Shown piece after piece: positions 1-6,397 of a stretch of 9,560 bases of DNA. The notes below the pieces were generated by a model. The model searched no databases, was not told the DNA's origin, and was given only the letters and a program-made list of their open reading frames with translations. The stretch is from Rhodocyclales bacterium. GTDB lineage: Bacteria; Pseudomonadota; Gammaproteobacteria; Burkholderiales; Rhodocyclaceae. The position numbers were made by a program, and so were the translations under genes. Position 1 is the first letter of the stretch, and every line of letters begins with the position of its first letter. The stretch covers positions 1 through 9,560 of the forward strand of contig JAIOPW010000174.1 of NCBI GenBank assembly GCA_021413665.1, given 5' to 3'.

Positions 1-929
1 GCCATGCGGTAGGCGACCACCGGCAGGCCGCTGGCCAGTGCTTCGAGCGTGACATTGCCGTAGGTCTCCGTCATGCTCGGAAACAGGAAAAGGTCGGCCG
101 AGGCGTAGTGGGTGGCGAGGTCTTCGCCGTGGCGCATGCCGGCGAAGATGTGCTGCGGATGCGCCTTTTCCAGCTTTCTGCGCAGGGGACCGTCGCCGAC
201 CAGCAGCAGGCGGGCGCGGGGCGCGTAGCGGTGGATCGCCTCGAAGGTGGAAAGCACCAGCGAAAGGTTCTTTTCCGGCGCCAGCCGACCGACGTGAGCG
301 ACCACCAGATCGTCACCGGCGGCATTCCACGAGCTGCGCAGGGCGTCACTGCGGCGTGCCGGATTGAAAAGCCGGGTATCGACGCCGCGCGCGACGACGC
401 GAACTCCGCGGTAGCCGCGACGGACCAGGTCGACGCCCAACTGGTGCGAGGGCACCAGGGTCATGCGGCTGCGGTTGTGGAGCCGTCGCAGGTGAAGCGC
501 GACGAGGTTCTCCAGCCAGGCGAAGCCGTAGTGCCGGCTGTAGGCGTGGAAATTGGTGTGGAACTCGGATACCACCGGAATGCCAAGCTCGCGCGCGGCG
601 CCGATGGCAGAGGCGCCCAGCGGCCCTTCGGTAACTACCTGGACCACGTCCGGCCGCTCGGCACGCCACTGGCGGCACAACAGGCGCGCCGCCGGAAGGC
701 CGAACTTGAGGCCGGCGTAACCCGGTATCGGCAGGCCGCGCACCAGGGTGGTCGTTTCCATGGCGCTGGCCGCGGGCATGTCTTCGGCATGCTGGCGCGG
801 TCGTGTGAGGCTGACGCGATGGCCGCGCTGAAGGAGGCCCTGCACCATGCGGCCAAGGGTCATCGCGACGCCATTGACCTCCGGCGGGTAGGTTTCGGTG
901 ACGATCGCGATATGCAGCGGGGTGTTCAT
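1..929 (-). CDS. GT4-type glycosyltransferase, 3' end beyond window edge
   Basis: Reading leftward from ATG at 929 there are about 309 codons with no stop before the window edge, so the C-terminus is missing. The N-terminus reads HIAIVTETYPPEVNGVAMT, the glycine-containing loop of GT-B retaining glycosyltransferases. Near residue 210 comes HVGRLAPEKN, the start of the C-terminal nucleotide-sugar domain. Near residue 280 comes TETYGNVTLEA, the E-x7-E donor-binding motif, followed by SGLPVVA. These mark a family GT4 enzyme, presumably cytoplasmic and acting at the inner membrane face. Family members include glucosyl/mannosyl-diacylglycerol synthases, SqdX and PimB-like enzymes, but the acceptor cannot be read from sequence. 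The start lies 7 nt after the dgkA stop and has no strong ribosome binding site, so coupling to dgkA is likely. It is the fifth gene of a run that begins with olsA-like and olsB-like genes, which suggests a lipid acceptor (inference). Confidence 0.88.
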   Translation of the reverse strand, partial: MNTPLHIAIVTETYPPEVNGVAMTLGRMVQGLLQRGHRVSLTRPRQHAEDMPAASAMETTTLVRGLPIPGYAGLKFGLPAARLLCRQWRAERPDVVQVVTEGPLGASAIGAARELGIPVVSEFHTNFHAYSRHYGFAWLENLVALHLRRLHNRSRMTLVPSHQLGVDLVRRGYRGVRVVARGVDTRLFNPARRSDALRSSWNAAGDDLVVAHVGRLAPEKNLSLVLSTFEAIHRYAPRARLLLVGDGPLRRKLEKAHPQHIFAGMRHGEDLATHYASADLFLFPSMTETYGNVTLEALASGLPVVAYRM

Positions 930-936
930 GGCGGGC

Positions 937-1326
937 TCAGGGGAGCAGGACCAGCGACCAGGTGACCAGCACGTTGATCAGGGCGATCAGAACCGCAGCG
1001 CTGCCGATGTCCTTGGCGCGTTTGGACAACTTGTGCCGGTCCAGCGAGATGCGGTCGATGGCGGCCTCGATGGCTGAATTGAGCAGTTCGACGATCAGCA
1101 CCAGTAGTACGCTGCCTATCATCACCGCCTTGCCCATTCCCGATACCGGCAGCACCAGCGCGACCGGAATCAGCAGTGCCGCGAGCAGGCTTTCCTGGCG
1201 GAAGGCATCTTCGTTGACGTAGGCGGCGTGCAGGCCGGACAGCGAATAGTTGAAAGCATTCCAGATCCGGCGTATCCCCGTCTGGCCCTTGAAGGGACTT
1301 TCTTCGACGACGGGTTCAGTGTTCAT
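937..1326 (-). CDS. dgkA: Diacylglycerol kinase (DgkA type)
   Basis: This 129-residue protein matches the small integral-membrane prokaryotic DAG kinase family in length and sequence. The enzyme phosphorylates diacylglycerol with ATP to give phosphatidic acid at the inner membrane. An amphipathic N-terminal region (RRIWNAFNYSLSGLHAAY, residues 19-36) precedes the conserved NEDAFRQE segment. Three hydrophobic helices follow at about residues 47-61, 64-82 and 106-128. The active-site block VELLNSAIEAAIDRI (79-93) keeps the family's two glutamates (E80 and E87) and asparagine N83, and SKRAKDIGSAAV follows at 101-112. Its ATG overlaps the TGA of the upstream glycosyltransferase as ATGA, so the two are translationally coupled. 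Lying between two glycosyltransferases and downstream of ornithine-lipid genes, it plausibly recycles diacylglycerol during membrane lipid turnover (inference). The family assignment is secure. Confidence 0.96.
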   Translation of the reverse strand: MNTEPVVEESPFKGQTGIRRIWNAFNYSLSGLHAAYVNEDAFRQESLLAALLIPVALVLPVSGMGKAVMIGSVLLVLIVELLNSAIEAAIDRISLDRHKLSKRAKDIGSAAVLIALINVLVTWSLVLLP

Positions 1327-2603
1327 CGGCCGGCGGGCAGTGGCTGCGAGCAATCGACGGAAGCGGGGGCGCGCACCAGTTCGCGATACAGCTCTGCAAG
1401 CCGGGCGCCCTGGGTCGCCGCATCCCACTCGCGGGCGAAGGCGATGGCAGCATCGGCCATCGCGGCCAGGGTGGCGGGGCGATCGAGCAGGGCCACCAGT
1501 TGGCCGGCAAATTCTTCCGGCGTGTCGGCGGCGGGCACCGCACCGCGGCGCGGTGCGATGATTTCCGCCGCGCCCAGTGCTGGTATGGCGAGCACCGGCA
1601 GGCCGATGGCCATGGCTTCGAGCAGGACCAGGCCCTGGGTTTCGGTGTGCGAGGCGAAGGTGAATACGTCGGCGGCGGCGTAGCAGTCGCGCAGGCCGCC
1701 GTCGCGGGGCAAATAGCCGACGAAACGGACGTGGTCCTCGAGGCGCAGGGCCTCGGCCTGGCGACGCAGCGCGGGCAATGCCGGCCCCTCGCCGGCGATC
1801 ACCAGCATCAGGCGGGGATGCTGCCGGATGGCGATGCCGATCATTTCGAGCAGGAAGCCGATGTTCTTCTCGAAGGCGGCGCGGCCGACGAAGAGTGCAA
1901 CCTGGCGCTCGGGACCGATGTCCCAGGCCCGGCGGAAGCGGATGCCGTTGCCGGGCACGAACTGGCTTTCCGGCAGGCCGGTGGGGATCACCCGCAACGG
2001 CGCGCTGACGCCGTAGTCGCGCAGGGTGGCCGCCATCGGCTGCGACGGCACGACCACGGCGTCGAGCGCATTGCACTGGTGCCGGGCCAGCGCGCGAGCG
2101 GCGTAACGCAAGGCGCTTTTCGGCAGGAAGCGGATGTAGTGGAACAGGTATTCCTCGAAGTGCGTGTGGTAGGTGGCGATGCAGGGGATGCCGCGTGCGC
2201 GGGCCAGGCGCAGGCCGGCGTAGTGCGCGGCAAACGGCGTCTGCACATGCACCACATGAAAGTCGGTGCCGGCGAGACGGCGATCAAGGTCGGCGAGCGA
2301 GGTCCAGCGCATCAGGCGGTCCTCGGGATCGAAGGGCACGGTGCGCGAGGGCAGGCGGACGGTATCCGCCACGGCTTCGGTGGCGCTGTCCGCCTGTCCG
2401 TAATCGGGCGCCACCACGGTGACCCGCACGCCGAGATCCGCCAGCGTGCGGCGAAAGGTCAGGATCGAGGTGGAGACGCCGTTGATGCGCGGGAAATAGA
2501 CATCGCTCAGCATCAGCACATGCAGCGGCCGGAAAGCGTGCCCGGCGAAGACGCCGCGCCCGTCGCGCAGGCCGAGTTCCTGCGCCAGTGCCGGAACGCT
2601 CAT
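1323..2603 (-). CDS. GT4-type glycosyltransferase
   Basis: A 426-residue GT-B fold enzyme. After a short N-terminal extension of about 26 residues comes LHVLMLSDVYFPRINGVSTS, the GT4 N-terminal strand and glycine loop. HVVHVQTPFAAHYAG and YHTHFEEYLFHY lie in the acceptor domain. The C-terminal domain has FVGRAAFEKN, IAGEGPAL and HTETQGLVLLEAMAIGLPV, which carries the E-x7-E donor-binding motif. It would transfer a sugar from a nucleotide-sugar donor to an unidentified acceptor. The resemblance to diacylglycerol glycosyltransferases is at family level only. The ATG at 2603 overlaps the olsB-like TGA as ATGA, and the gene's own TGA overlaps the dgkA ATG the same way, which fixes both ends. The open frame continues upstream through the olsB-like gene, but that part is an out-of-frame reading of OlsB. 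It is not a duplicate of the first glycosyltransferase, because outside the shared motifs the two sequences differ clearly. Confidence 0.92.
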   Translation of the reverse strand: MSVPALAQELGLRDGRGVFAGHAFRPLHVLMLSDVYFPRINGVSTSILTFRRTLADLGVRVTVVAPDYGQADSATEAVADTVRLPSRTVPFDPEDRLMRWTSLADLDRRLAGTDFHVVHVQTPFAAHYAGLRLARARGIPCIATYHTHFEEYLFHYIRFLPKSALRYAARALARHQCNALDAVVVPSQPMAATLRDYGVSAPLRVIPTGLPESQFVPGNGIRFRRAWDIGPERQVALFVGRAAFEKNIGFLLEMIGIAIRQHPRLMLVIAGEGPALPALRRQAEALRLEDHVRFVGYLPRDGGLRDCYAAADVFTFASHTETQGLVLLEAMAIGLPVLAIPALGAAEIIAPRRGAVPAADTPEEFAGQLVALLDRPATLAAMADAAIAFAREWDAATQGARLAELYRELVRAPASVDCSQPLPAGR

Positions 2604-3373
2604 GCCGCGACCGGCTCCGCGGGCTTCATGAAGTGACGCATGTAGCGGGGATTCATGCGCGACATCGGCAGCAGCATCAGCAGGTCGGCGGTGTTGAAGT
2701 CCGGGTCCCAGGCCGGTTCGCCGCAGACCCAGGCACCGACGCGCAGGTAGCCCTTGATCAGTGGCGGCACCAGCGCCGGCTGGCCGGTGGCGAGCCGCTC
2801 GAAGGGCAGGCCATGCAGCGGGAAGGCGCGGTATTCGGCCGGTGCCATGTGGGCGGCATCCATCTGGGAAAACAGGTTGGCGGCATTGTGGCCGCCGTCG
2901 GCCATGCCGATCGAGGCGCACCCCATCAGGTACTCGTAATTGTTGCTCACCATGTATTCGGCCAGGCCAGCCCAGAGCAGGGTGATGACGGCGCCGCTGC
3001 GATGGTCGGGATGGATGCACGAGCGGCCGACCTCGACCATGCGGCTGCGCAGGTTCTGCAGCCGGTTGATGTAGAACTCGCTCTCCGAGTAGTAGCCGCC
3101 GACGCGGCGTGCCGCGTCGGGCGACAGGATGCGGTAGGTACCGACGATGCGGTCGGCATGGCTCTCGCGCACGATCAGGTGCTCGCAATGCGGATCGTAG
3201 TGGTCGATGTCATGACCCGGCAGCCGTGTCTTGACATGGGCGCCGAGTTCTTCGACGAATACCTTGTAGCGCAGGCGCTGCGCTTCGCGAACTTCCTCTT
3301 CGCTGCGCGCCAGCGCAACGCTGTAGCCGGTTTTCTCATGGCTTGCGGCGGTTTCGATCAGATGTTCTTGCAT
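2600..3373 (-). CDS. olsB: OlsB-like GNAT N-acyltransferase (ornithine lipid)
   Basis: A 257-residue protein of the GNAT-like family to which L-ornithine N-alpha-acyltransferase OlsB belongs. That enzyme moves a 3-hydroxyacyl chain from acyl carrier protein to ornithine, giving lyso-ornithine lipid. Recognisable blocks are REAQRLRYKVFVEELGA (29-45), the HDIDHYDPHCEHLIV segment with acidic and histidine residues (54-68), IVGTYRIL (76-83) and EVGRSCIHPDHRSGAVITLLW (114-134), which is the acyl-donor binding strand and loop typical of the family. KGYLRVGAWVCGEPAWDPDFNTADLLMLLPM near the C-terminus is also characteristic. The ATG at 3373 follows AAAGGAG at a good distance. The TGA overlaps the next gene as ATGA. 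The gene lies 50 nt downstream of an OlsA/PlsC-type gene, the usual partner that adds the second acyl chain. Ornithine is the inferred substrate; related family members may use other amino acids such as glutamine or glycine. Confidence 0.88.
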   Translation of the reverse strand: MQEHLIETAASHEKTGYSVALARSEEEVREAQRLRYKVFVEELGAHVKTRLPGHDIDHYDPHCEHLIVRESHADRIVGTYRILSPDAARRVGGYYSESEFYINRLQNLRSRMVEVGRSCIHPDHRSGAVITLLWAGLAEYMVSNNYEYLMGCASIGMADGGHNAANLFSQMDAAHMAPAEYRAFPLHGLPFERLATGQPALVPPLIKGYLRVGAWVCGEPAWDPDFNTADLLMLLPMSRMNPRYMRHFMKPAEPVAA

Positions 3374-3423
3374 GGCGTTCTCCTTTGCTCTCGTGGGTTC
3401 GCCTGCATTTTCAAAAGCGCTGG

Positions 3424-4196
3424 TTACTGCCTGATTGCCGCTTCGTTACGGAGAGGTTGCTCAGGGTCATGAAACGGGTTTACCCCTCTGTTCCGGGGAT
3501 CGGAGCTCCGGCATCGCGGCGCCGGGATGGCATCGTGCGCGTGCGCCAGTGCCGTGGCGACGGCCTGGTGGGCGCGGTGGGCAAGGTGGCGACGATCCGG
3601 CAGCGGTGGCGTGAAACTGCCGGCCAGGCTCACGTGAGCGACCAGGCCGGTGGTTTGCAGGACGGCAATCAGGCAGTCCGTCAGGCTGATGTCACCTATG
3701 TAGGCCGGCACTTCCGAACGGCTGCCGTCGGCCCGGTGATAGCTCAGGGCGACGGCATGCACCGGCACGGCGGCGTCGATCGCGCTCTGGAACAATGCGG
3801 CATGGAAGGGTAGCGGCGGACCGCCGGCCGTGGTGGTGCCTTCGGGGAAGATCGCCAGCCGCCTGCCGGCACCCAGCGCTTCCAGCATCTGCCCATGAGT
3901 GGCGCGACCTCGCTCTTGGCGACGAAGGAGGAGGGGAGCAGGGCGTTGATGACGAAGATGTCGATGAAGGAGATATGGTTGCAGACCAGCAGGCCGGCGC
4001 CGATCGAAGCAAGGTATTCGCCAGCCGGCTCGACGCGAATCCCCAGCAACCATAGAAGCTGACGCGACCAGGCGCGTTTCAGGTGCTGCCGTCGCGACTC
4101 CCCGGCAAGGCGGAACAGCAGGGCTGTCTGAATCGCGCCGAACAAGAGGTGACAGCCCACCAGCAGCAGGCGGAGATGGGCGGAAATGGCTCGCAT
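3424..4196 (-). pseudogene. olsA: PlsC/OlsA-type acyltransferase, internally deleted and frameshifted
   Basis: Two reading frames together make a lysophospholipid/lyso-ornithine-lipid acyltransferase. Frame one, from ATG 4196, has a hydrophobic N-terminus (LRLLLVGCHLLFGAIQTALLF) and block I, CNHISFIDIF (the HX4D catalytic motif), then reaches FVAKSEVA. The family sequence resumes in another frame with ATHGQMLEALGAGRRLAIFPEGTTT (block III), FHAALFQSAIDAAVPVHAVAL (block IV), and runs to TAA at 3424-3426. From memory of E. coli PlsC, the AKS-to-FPEG distance is about 47 residues. Here it is about 21, and block II (the G-x-x-F/L-I-D/E-R segment) is missing. Roughly 70 bp, a number not divisible by 3, therefore appear to be deleted near 3893-3912. 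If left unrepaired, translation gives a truncated protein of 150 residues ending at 3744. The intact enzyme would O-acylate lyso-ornithine lipid or lysophosphatidic acid. An assembly error is possible. The gene heads the operon and its start has no clear ribosome binding site. Confidence 0.82.
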
Positions 4197-4218
4197 TCGC
4201 CGAGCCTAGGTGCGGCTT

Positions 4219-4236
4219 GTTACATGCACGTGACTC
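4219..4236 (-). promoter_or_regulatory. Putative Pho box facing the lipid operon
   Basis: Read on the minus strand the site is GAGTCACGTGCATGTAAC: two heptamers, GAGTCAC and ATGTAAC, separated by 4 nt, so GTCAC and GTAAC repeat at 11-bp spacing as in PhoB sites (consensus CTGTCAT-N4-CTGTCAT). A weak -10-like TAGGCT (4208-4203) lies 10 nt downstream. The site is partly palindromic, so a plus-strand reading (TTGTTAC-N4-ACGTGAC) is also possible. Seen by eye only and not scored against a matrix. Confidence 0.5.
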
Positions 4237-4266
4237 CATCCGGCAAAAAGCTCCGTCCGGCAGCCA

Positions 4267-4284
4267 ATTTCACGGCGCTGTAAC
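4267..4284 (+). promoter_or_regulatory. Putative Pho box of pstS
   Basis: ATTTCACGGCGCTGTAAC consists of heptamers ATTTCAC and CTGTAAC separated by 4 nt, giving 11-bp periodicity. It resembles the PhoB consensus (CTGTCAT-N4-CTGTCAT), and the second heptamer is the better half. It lies 54 nt before the pstS start, where PhoB would replace a -35 element. A third weak half-site (GCTACCT) follows after another 4 nt. The location ahead of a pst operon strongly favours function. Confidence 0.62.
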
Positions 4285-4294
4285 AATCGCTACC

Positions 4295-4300
4295 TAAACT
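4295..4300 (+). promoter_or_regulatory. Candidate -10 element of the pst promoter
   Basis: TAAACT matches the sigma-70 TATAAT at four of six positions and begins 10 nt after the putative Pho box, the usual spacing in PhoB-activated promoters. No convincing -35 hexamer is present, as expected for an activator-dependent promoter. Transcription would start near 4307, leaving a leader of about 32 nt. Confidence 0.45.
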
Positions 4301-4324
4301 GCGGTCTTCTATTTCCCACCGCAC

Positions 4325-4331
4325 AAAGGAG
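4325..4331 (+). promoter_or_regulatory. Ribosome binding site of pstS
   Basis: AAAGGAG lies 7 nt before ATG 4339. This decides the start in favour of ATG 4339 over the two in-frame TTG codons at 4333 and 4336, which would be too close to the site. Confidence 0.85.
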
Positions 4332-4338
4332 TTTGTTG

Positions 4339-5325
4339 ATGAAATCCCTGAAGGTTGCTGCTGTTGTCGCCGGCGCTTTCGTCTCGGCGAGCGTTTATGC
4401 CCAGGCCCTGGTCAAGATCGACGGCTCTTCGACCGTCTATCCGATTACCGAGGCGGTGGCTGAAGAATTCCAGAAAATGAAGAAGAACGCCGTCAAGGTG
4501 ACGGTGGGTATTTCCGGCACGGGCGGCGGTTTCAAGAAGTTCTGCCGTGGCGAGACCGACATCTCCGACGCCTCGCGCCCGATCCTGAAGAAGGAAATGG
4601 AAGACTGCGCCAAGGCCGGCATCAAGTATGTCGAACTGCCGGTGGCTTTCGACGCGCTGACCGTGGTGGTGCATCCGAAGAACACCTGGATCAATCAAAT
4701 GACGGTCGCCGAGCTCAAGAAGATGTGGGAGCCGGCCGCCCAAGGCAAGATCACCAAGTGGAACCAGGTCAATCCGGCCTGGCCCGATGCGCCGCTCAAG
4801 CTTTTCGGCGCCGGCGCCGATTCCGGTACCTTCGATTACTTCACCGAGGCCATCAACGGCAAGTCCAAGTCCAGCCGCGGCGACTTCACCGCCTCGGAAG
4901 ACGACAACGTGCTGGTGCAGGGCGTTTCGCGCGACAACAACGCGCTGGGCTTCTTCGGTTTCGCTTACTACGACGAGAACAAGGGCAAGCTGAAGGCCGT
5001 GCCGATCGTCAATCCCAAGGGCAAGGCCGTGACCCCGTCGATCGACGCCGTGATGGCCGGTGAATATGAGCCGCTGGCACGTCCGATCTTCATCTACGTC
5101 AGTGCCAAGTCGATGGACAAGCCCGAGGTCAAGGAGTTCGTCGAGTTCTACCTCAAGCACGGCGGCAAGCTGGCCAAGGAAGTCAAGTACGTGCCCCTGG
5201 GCGAAGCCGACTACAAGCACGCGATGGACAATTTCAGCAAGAAGAAGACCGGTACCGGATTTGGCGGCGTCGCCGAAGTCGGCGTCAAGGTCTCGGATCT
5301 GTTGAAACGCAATCCGGTAGAGTAA
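4339..5325 (+). CDS. pstS: Phosphate ABC transporter, periplasmic phosphate-binding protein PstS
   Basis: A 328-residue periplasmic protein that captures phosphate and delivers it to the PstCA channel. A signal peptide is clear: MKSLK, then a hydrophobic core, with likely cleavage after VYA (residue 21). The mature protein starts close to the phosphate-binding DGSSTVYPI (28-36). Further ligand-binding segments are SGTGGGFKKFCRGETDISDASRP (59-81) and GAGADSGTFDYF (157-168). NNALGFFGFAYY (200-211) is also typical of the PstS family. Strong codon bias, a good ribosome binding site and first place in the operon all suggest high expression. The candidate Pho box and -10 element upstream suggest PhoB activation under phosphate starvation. 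A hairpin separates it from pstC, consistent with more PstS than channel subunits being made. No lipobox is seen, so it should be a soluble periplasmic protein. Confidence 0.97.
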   Translation: MKSLKVAAVVAGAFVSASVYAQALVKIDGSSTVYPITEAVAEEFQKMKKNAVKVTVGISGTGGGFKKFCRGETDISDASRPILKKEMEDCAKAGIKYVELPVAFDALTVVVHPKNTWINQMTVAELKKMWEPAAQGKITKWNQVNPAWPDAPLKLFGAGADSGTFDYFTEAINGKSKSSRGDFTASEDDNVLVQGVSRDNNALGFFGFAYYDENKGKLKAVPIVNPKGKAVTPSIDAVMAGEYEPLARPIFIYVSAKSMDKPEVKEFVEFYLKHGGKLAKEVKYVPLGEADYKHAMDNFSKKKTGTGFGGVAEVGVKVSDLLKRNPVE

Positions 5326-5342
5326 TACGCCGTTACTGTCAG

Positions 5343-5373
5343 GACGGTCGTCGCCGATCGGGCGGCGACCGTC
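5343..5373 (+). terminator. Strong hairpin between pstS and pstC
   Basis: GACGGTCGTCGCC (5343-5355) and GGCGGCGACCGTC (5361-5373) pair over 13 positions, with one G-U wobble, around loop GATCG. No T-run follows, so this is probably not a full intrinsic terminator. It more likely acts as an attenuating or 3'-end-protecting structure that keeps pstS mRNA above the level of the downstream genes. Confidence 0.6.
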
Positions 5374-5437
5374 TTGCCGGCGGCACGACCACAGGATCGT
5401 CTGCCGATTTTGAATCGAATATTTTCGGAAGCCCGTA

Positions 5438-6397
5438 ATGAGCGCAAGCGCATCCATGCCTTCCCGCCCCGGGGCAGCGTCCCTCGGCAGTGGCGTCAGC
5501 GACCGGCTGAGCAAGAAGGCGTCGCGTCACGTCAAGGAACGGATCATCGAGGCTCTGCTGTTCAGTGCCGCGGCGTTCTCGGTGTTTGTCACGGTCGCCA
5601 TCGTCTACGTGCTGGTCAAGGAATCCTGGGTATTCTTTGAAACGGTGCCGCTATCCGATTTCCTGTTCGACACGCAATGGACGCCGCTGTTCGACGATGC
5701 CCACTATGGCATCATGGTGCTGCTCTCCGGTACCCTGACCAGTTCCGCCGTGGCTTTGGTAGTGGCGATTCCGCTGGGCACCATCATTGCCCTTTACCTG
5801 TCAGAATTCGCCGGTTTCAAGGTGCGCGAGATCGCCAAGCCTTTCCTCGAACTGCTGGGCGGCGTGCCGACCATCGTCTATGGCTACTTCGCCCTGACGT
5901 TTTTGACGCCCATACTGCAAAGAATCTATCCCGACCTGCCCGGCTTCAACCTGTTGTCGGCCGGCCTGGTGATGGGCATCATGATCATCCCTTACGTCGC
6001 CTCGCTCTCGGAAGACGCCATGCGCGCGGTGCCGATGTCGCTGCGCGAAGGCTCCTACGCCATGGGCGCGACGCGCCTGCAGACCGCACTCTGGGTGGTG
6101 ACACCGGCGGCGACTTCCGGCATTGCCTCGGCCTACATCCTCGGCATTTCGCGCGCTGTCGGCGAGACGATGATTCTTGCCGTGGCGGCCGGCATGCAGC
6201 CCAACCTGACCTTCAATCCGGCCGAACCGGGTGCGACCATTACTTCCTACATCGTGCAAGTGGCGCTGGGCGACCTGCCGCACGGCTCGATCGGCTACCA
6301 GACGATTTTCGCCGCCGGCCTGACGCTGCTGCTGATGACCCTGGCCTTCAACCTGCTCGGCTACTGGCTGCGCAAGCGTTTCCGCGAGGTGTATTGA
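5438..6397 (+). CDS. pstC: Phosphate ABC transporter permease PstC
   Basis: A 319-residue inner-membrane subunit that forms the phosphate channel with PstA. A polar N-terminal tail of about 33 residues precedes the first membrane helix (ALLFSAAAFSVFVTVAIVYVLV). The usual periplasmic loop follows, then a block of five or so further helices. The cytoplasmic EAA loop, which contacts the PstB ATPase, is at about 201-229 (SLREGSYAMGATRLQ followed by TALWVVTP). PFLELLGGVPTIVYGYFAL (135-153) and ISRAVGETMILAVAAG (237-252) are highly characteristic of PstC. The ATG at 5438 has GGAAG 6 nt upstream. The TGA overlaps the ATG of a small downstream ORF as TGATGA. Length is normal for the family. Confidence 0.96.
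   Translation: MSASASMPSRPGAASLGSGVSDRLSKKASRHVKERIIEALLFSAAAFSVFVTVAIVYVLVKESWVFFETVPLSDFLFDTQWTPLFDDAHYGIMVLLSGTLTSSAVALVVAIPLGTIIALYLSEFAGFKVREIAKPFLELLGGVPTIVYGYFALTFLTPILQRIYPDLPGFNLLSAGLVMGIMIIPYVASLSEDAMRAVPMSLREGSYAMGATRLQTALWVVTPAATSGIASAYILGISRAVGETMILAVAAGMQPNLTFNPAEPGATITSYIVQVALGDLPHGSIGYQTIFAAGLTLLLMTLAFNLLGYWLRKRFREVY
6386..6389 (+). promoter_or_regulatory. Ribosome binding site within the pstC end
   Basis: GAGG lies inside the last pstC codons, 7 nt before ATG 6397. It is a properly placed initiation signal for the small ORF after pstC, whereas the pstA start has none at normal distance. This is the main reason to take the small ORF seriously. Confidence 0.5.

Noticed and set aside
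108..965. Plus-strand open frame over the first glycosyltransferase
   Set aside because: The minus strand encodes a clear GT4 enzyme here; the plus-strand frame is a shadow.
1500..2636. Plus-strand open frame of 378 codons across the glycosyltransferase gene
   Set aside because: Composition (repeated Gly, His, Asp, Gln without motifs) is typical of antisense frames. The minus-strand GT4 enzyme carries all the conserved motifs.
4333..4338. TTG start for pstS two codons earlier
   Set aside because: ATG 4339 has the correct 7-nt distance from AAAGGAG and gives a standard signal peptide beginning MKSLK.
4309..5514. Long open frame of 401 codons antisense to pstS
   Set aside because: It is the mirror of the pstS codon pattern in GC-rich DNA. 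It has no recognisable domain, and PstS on the other strand is unambiguous.
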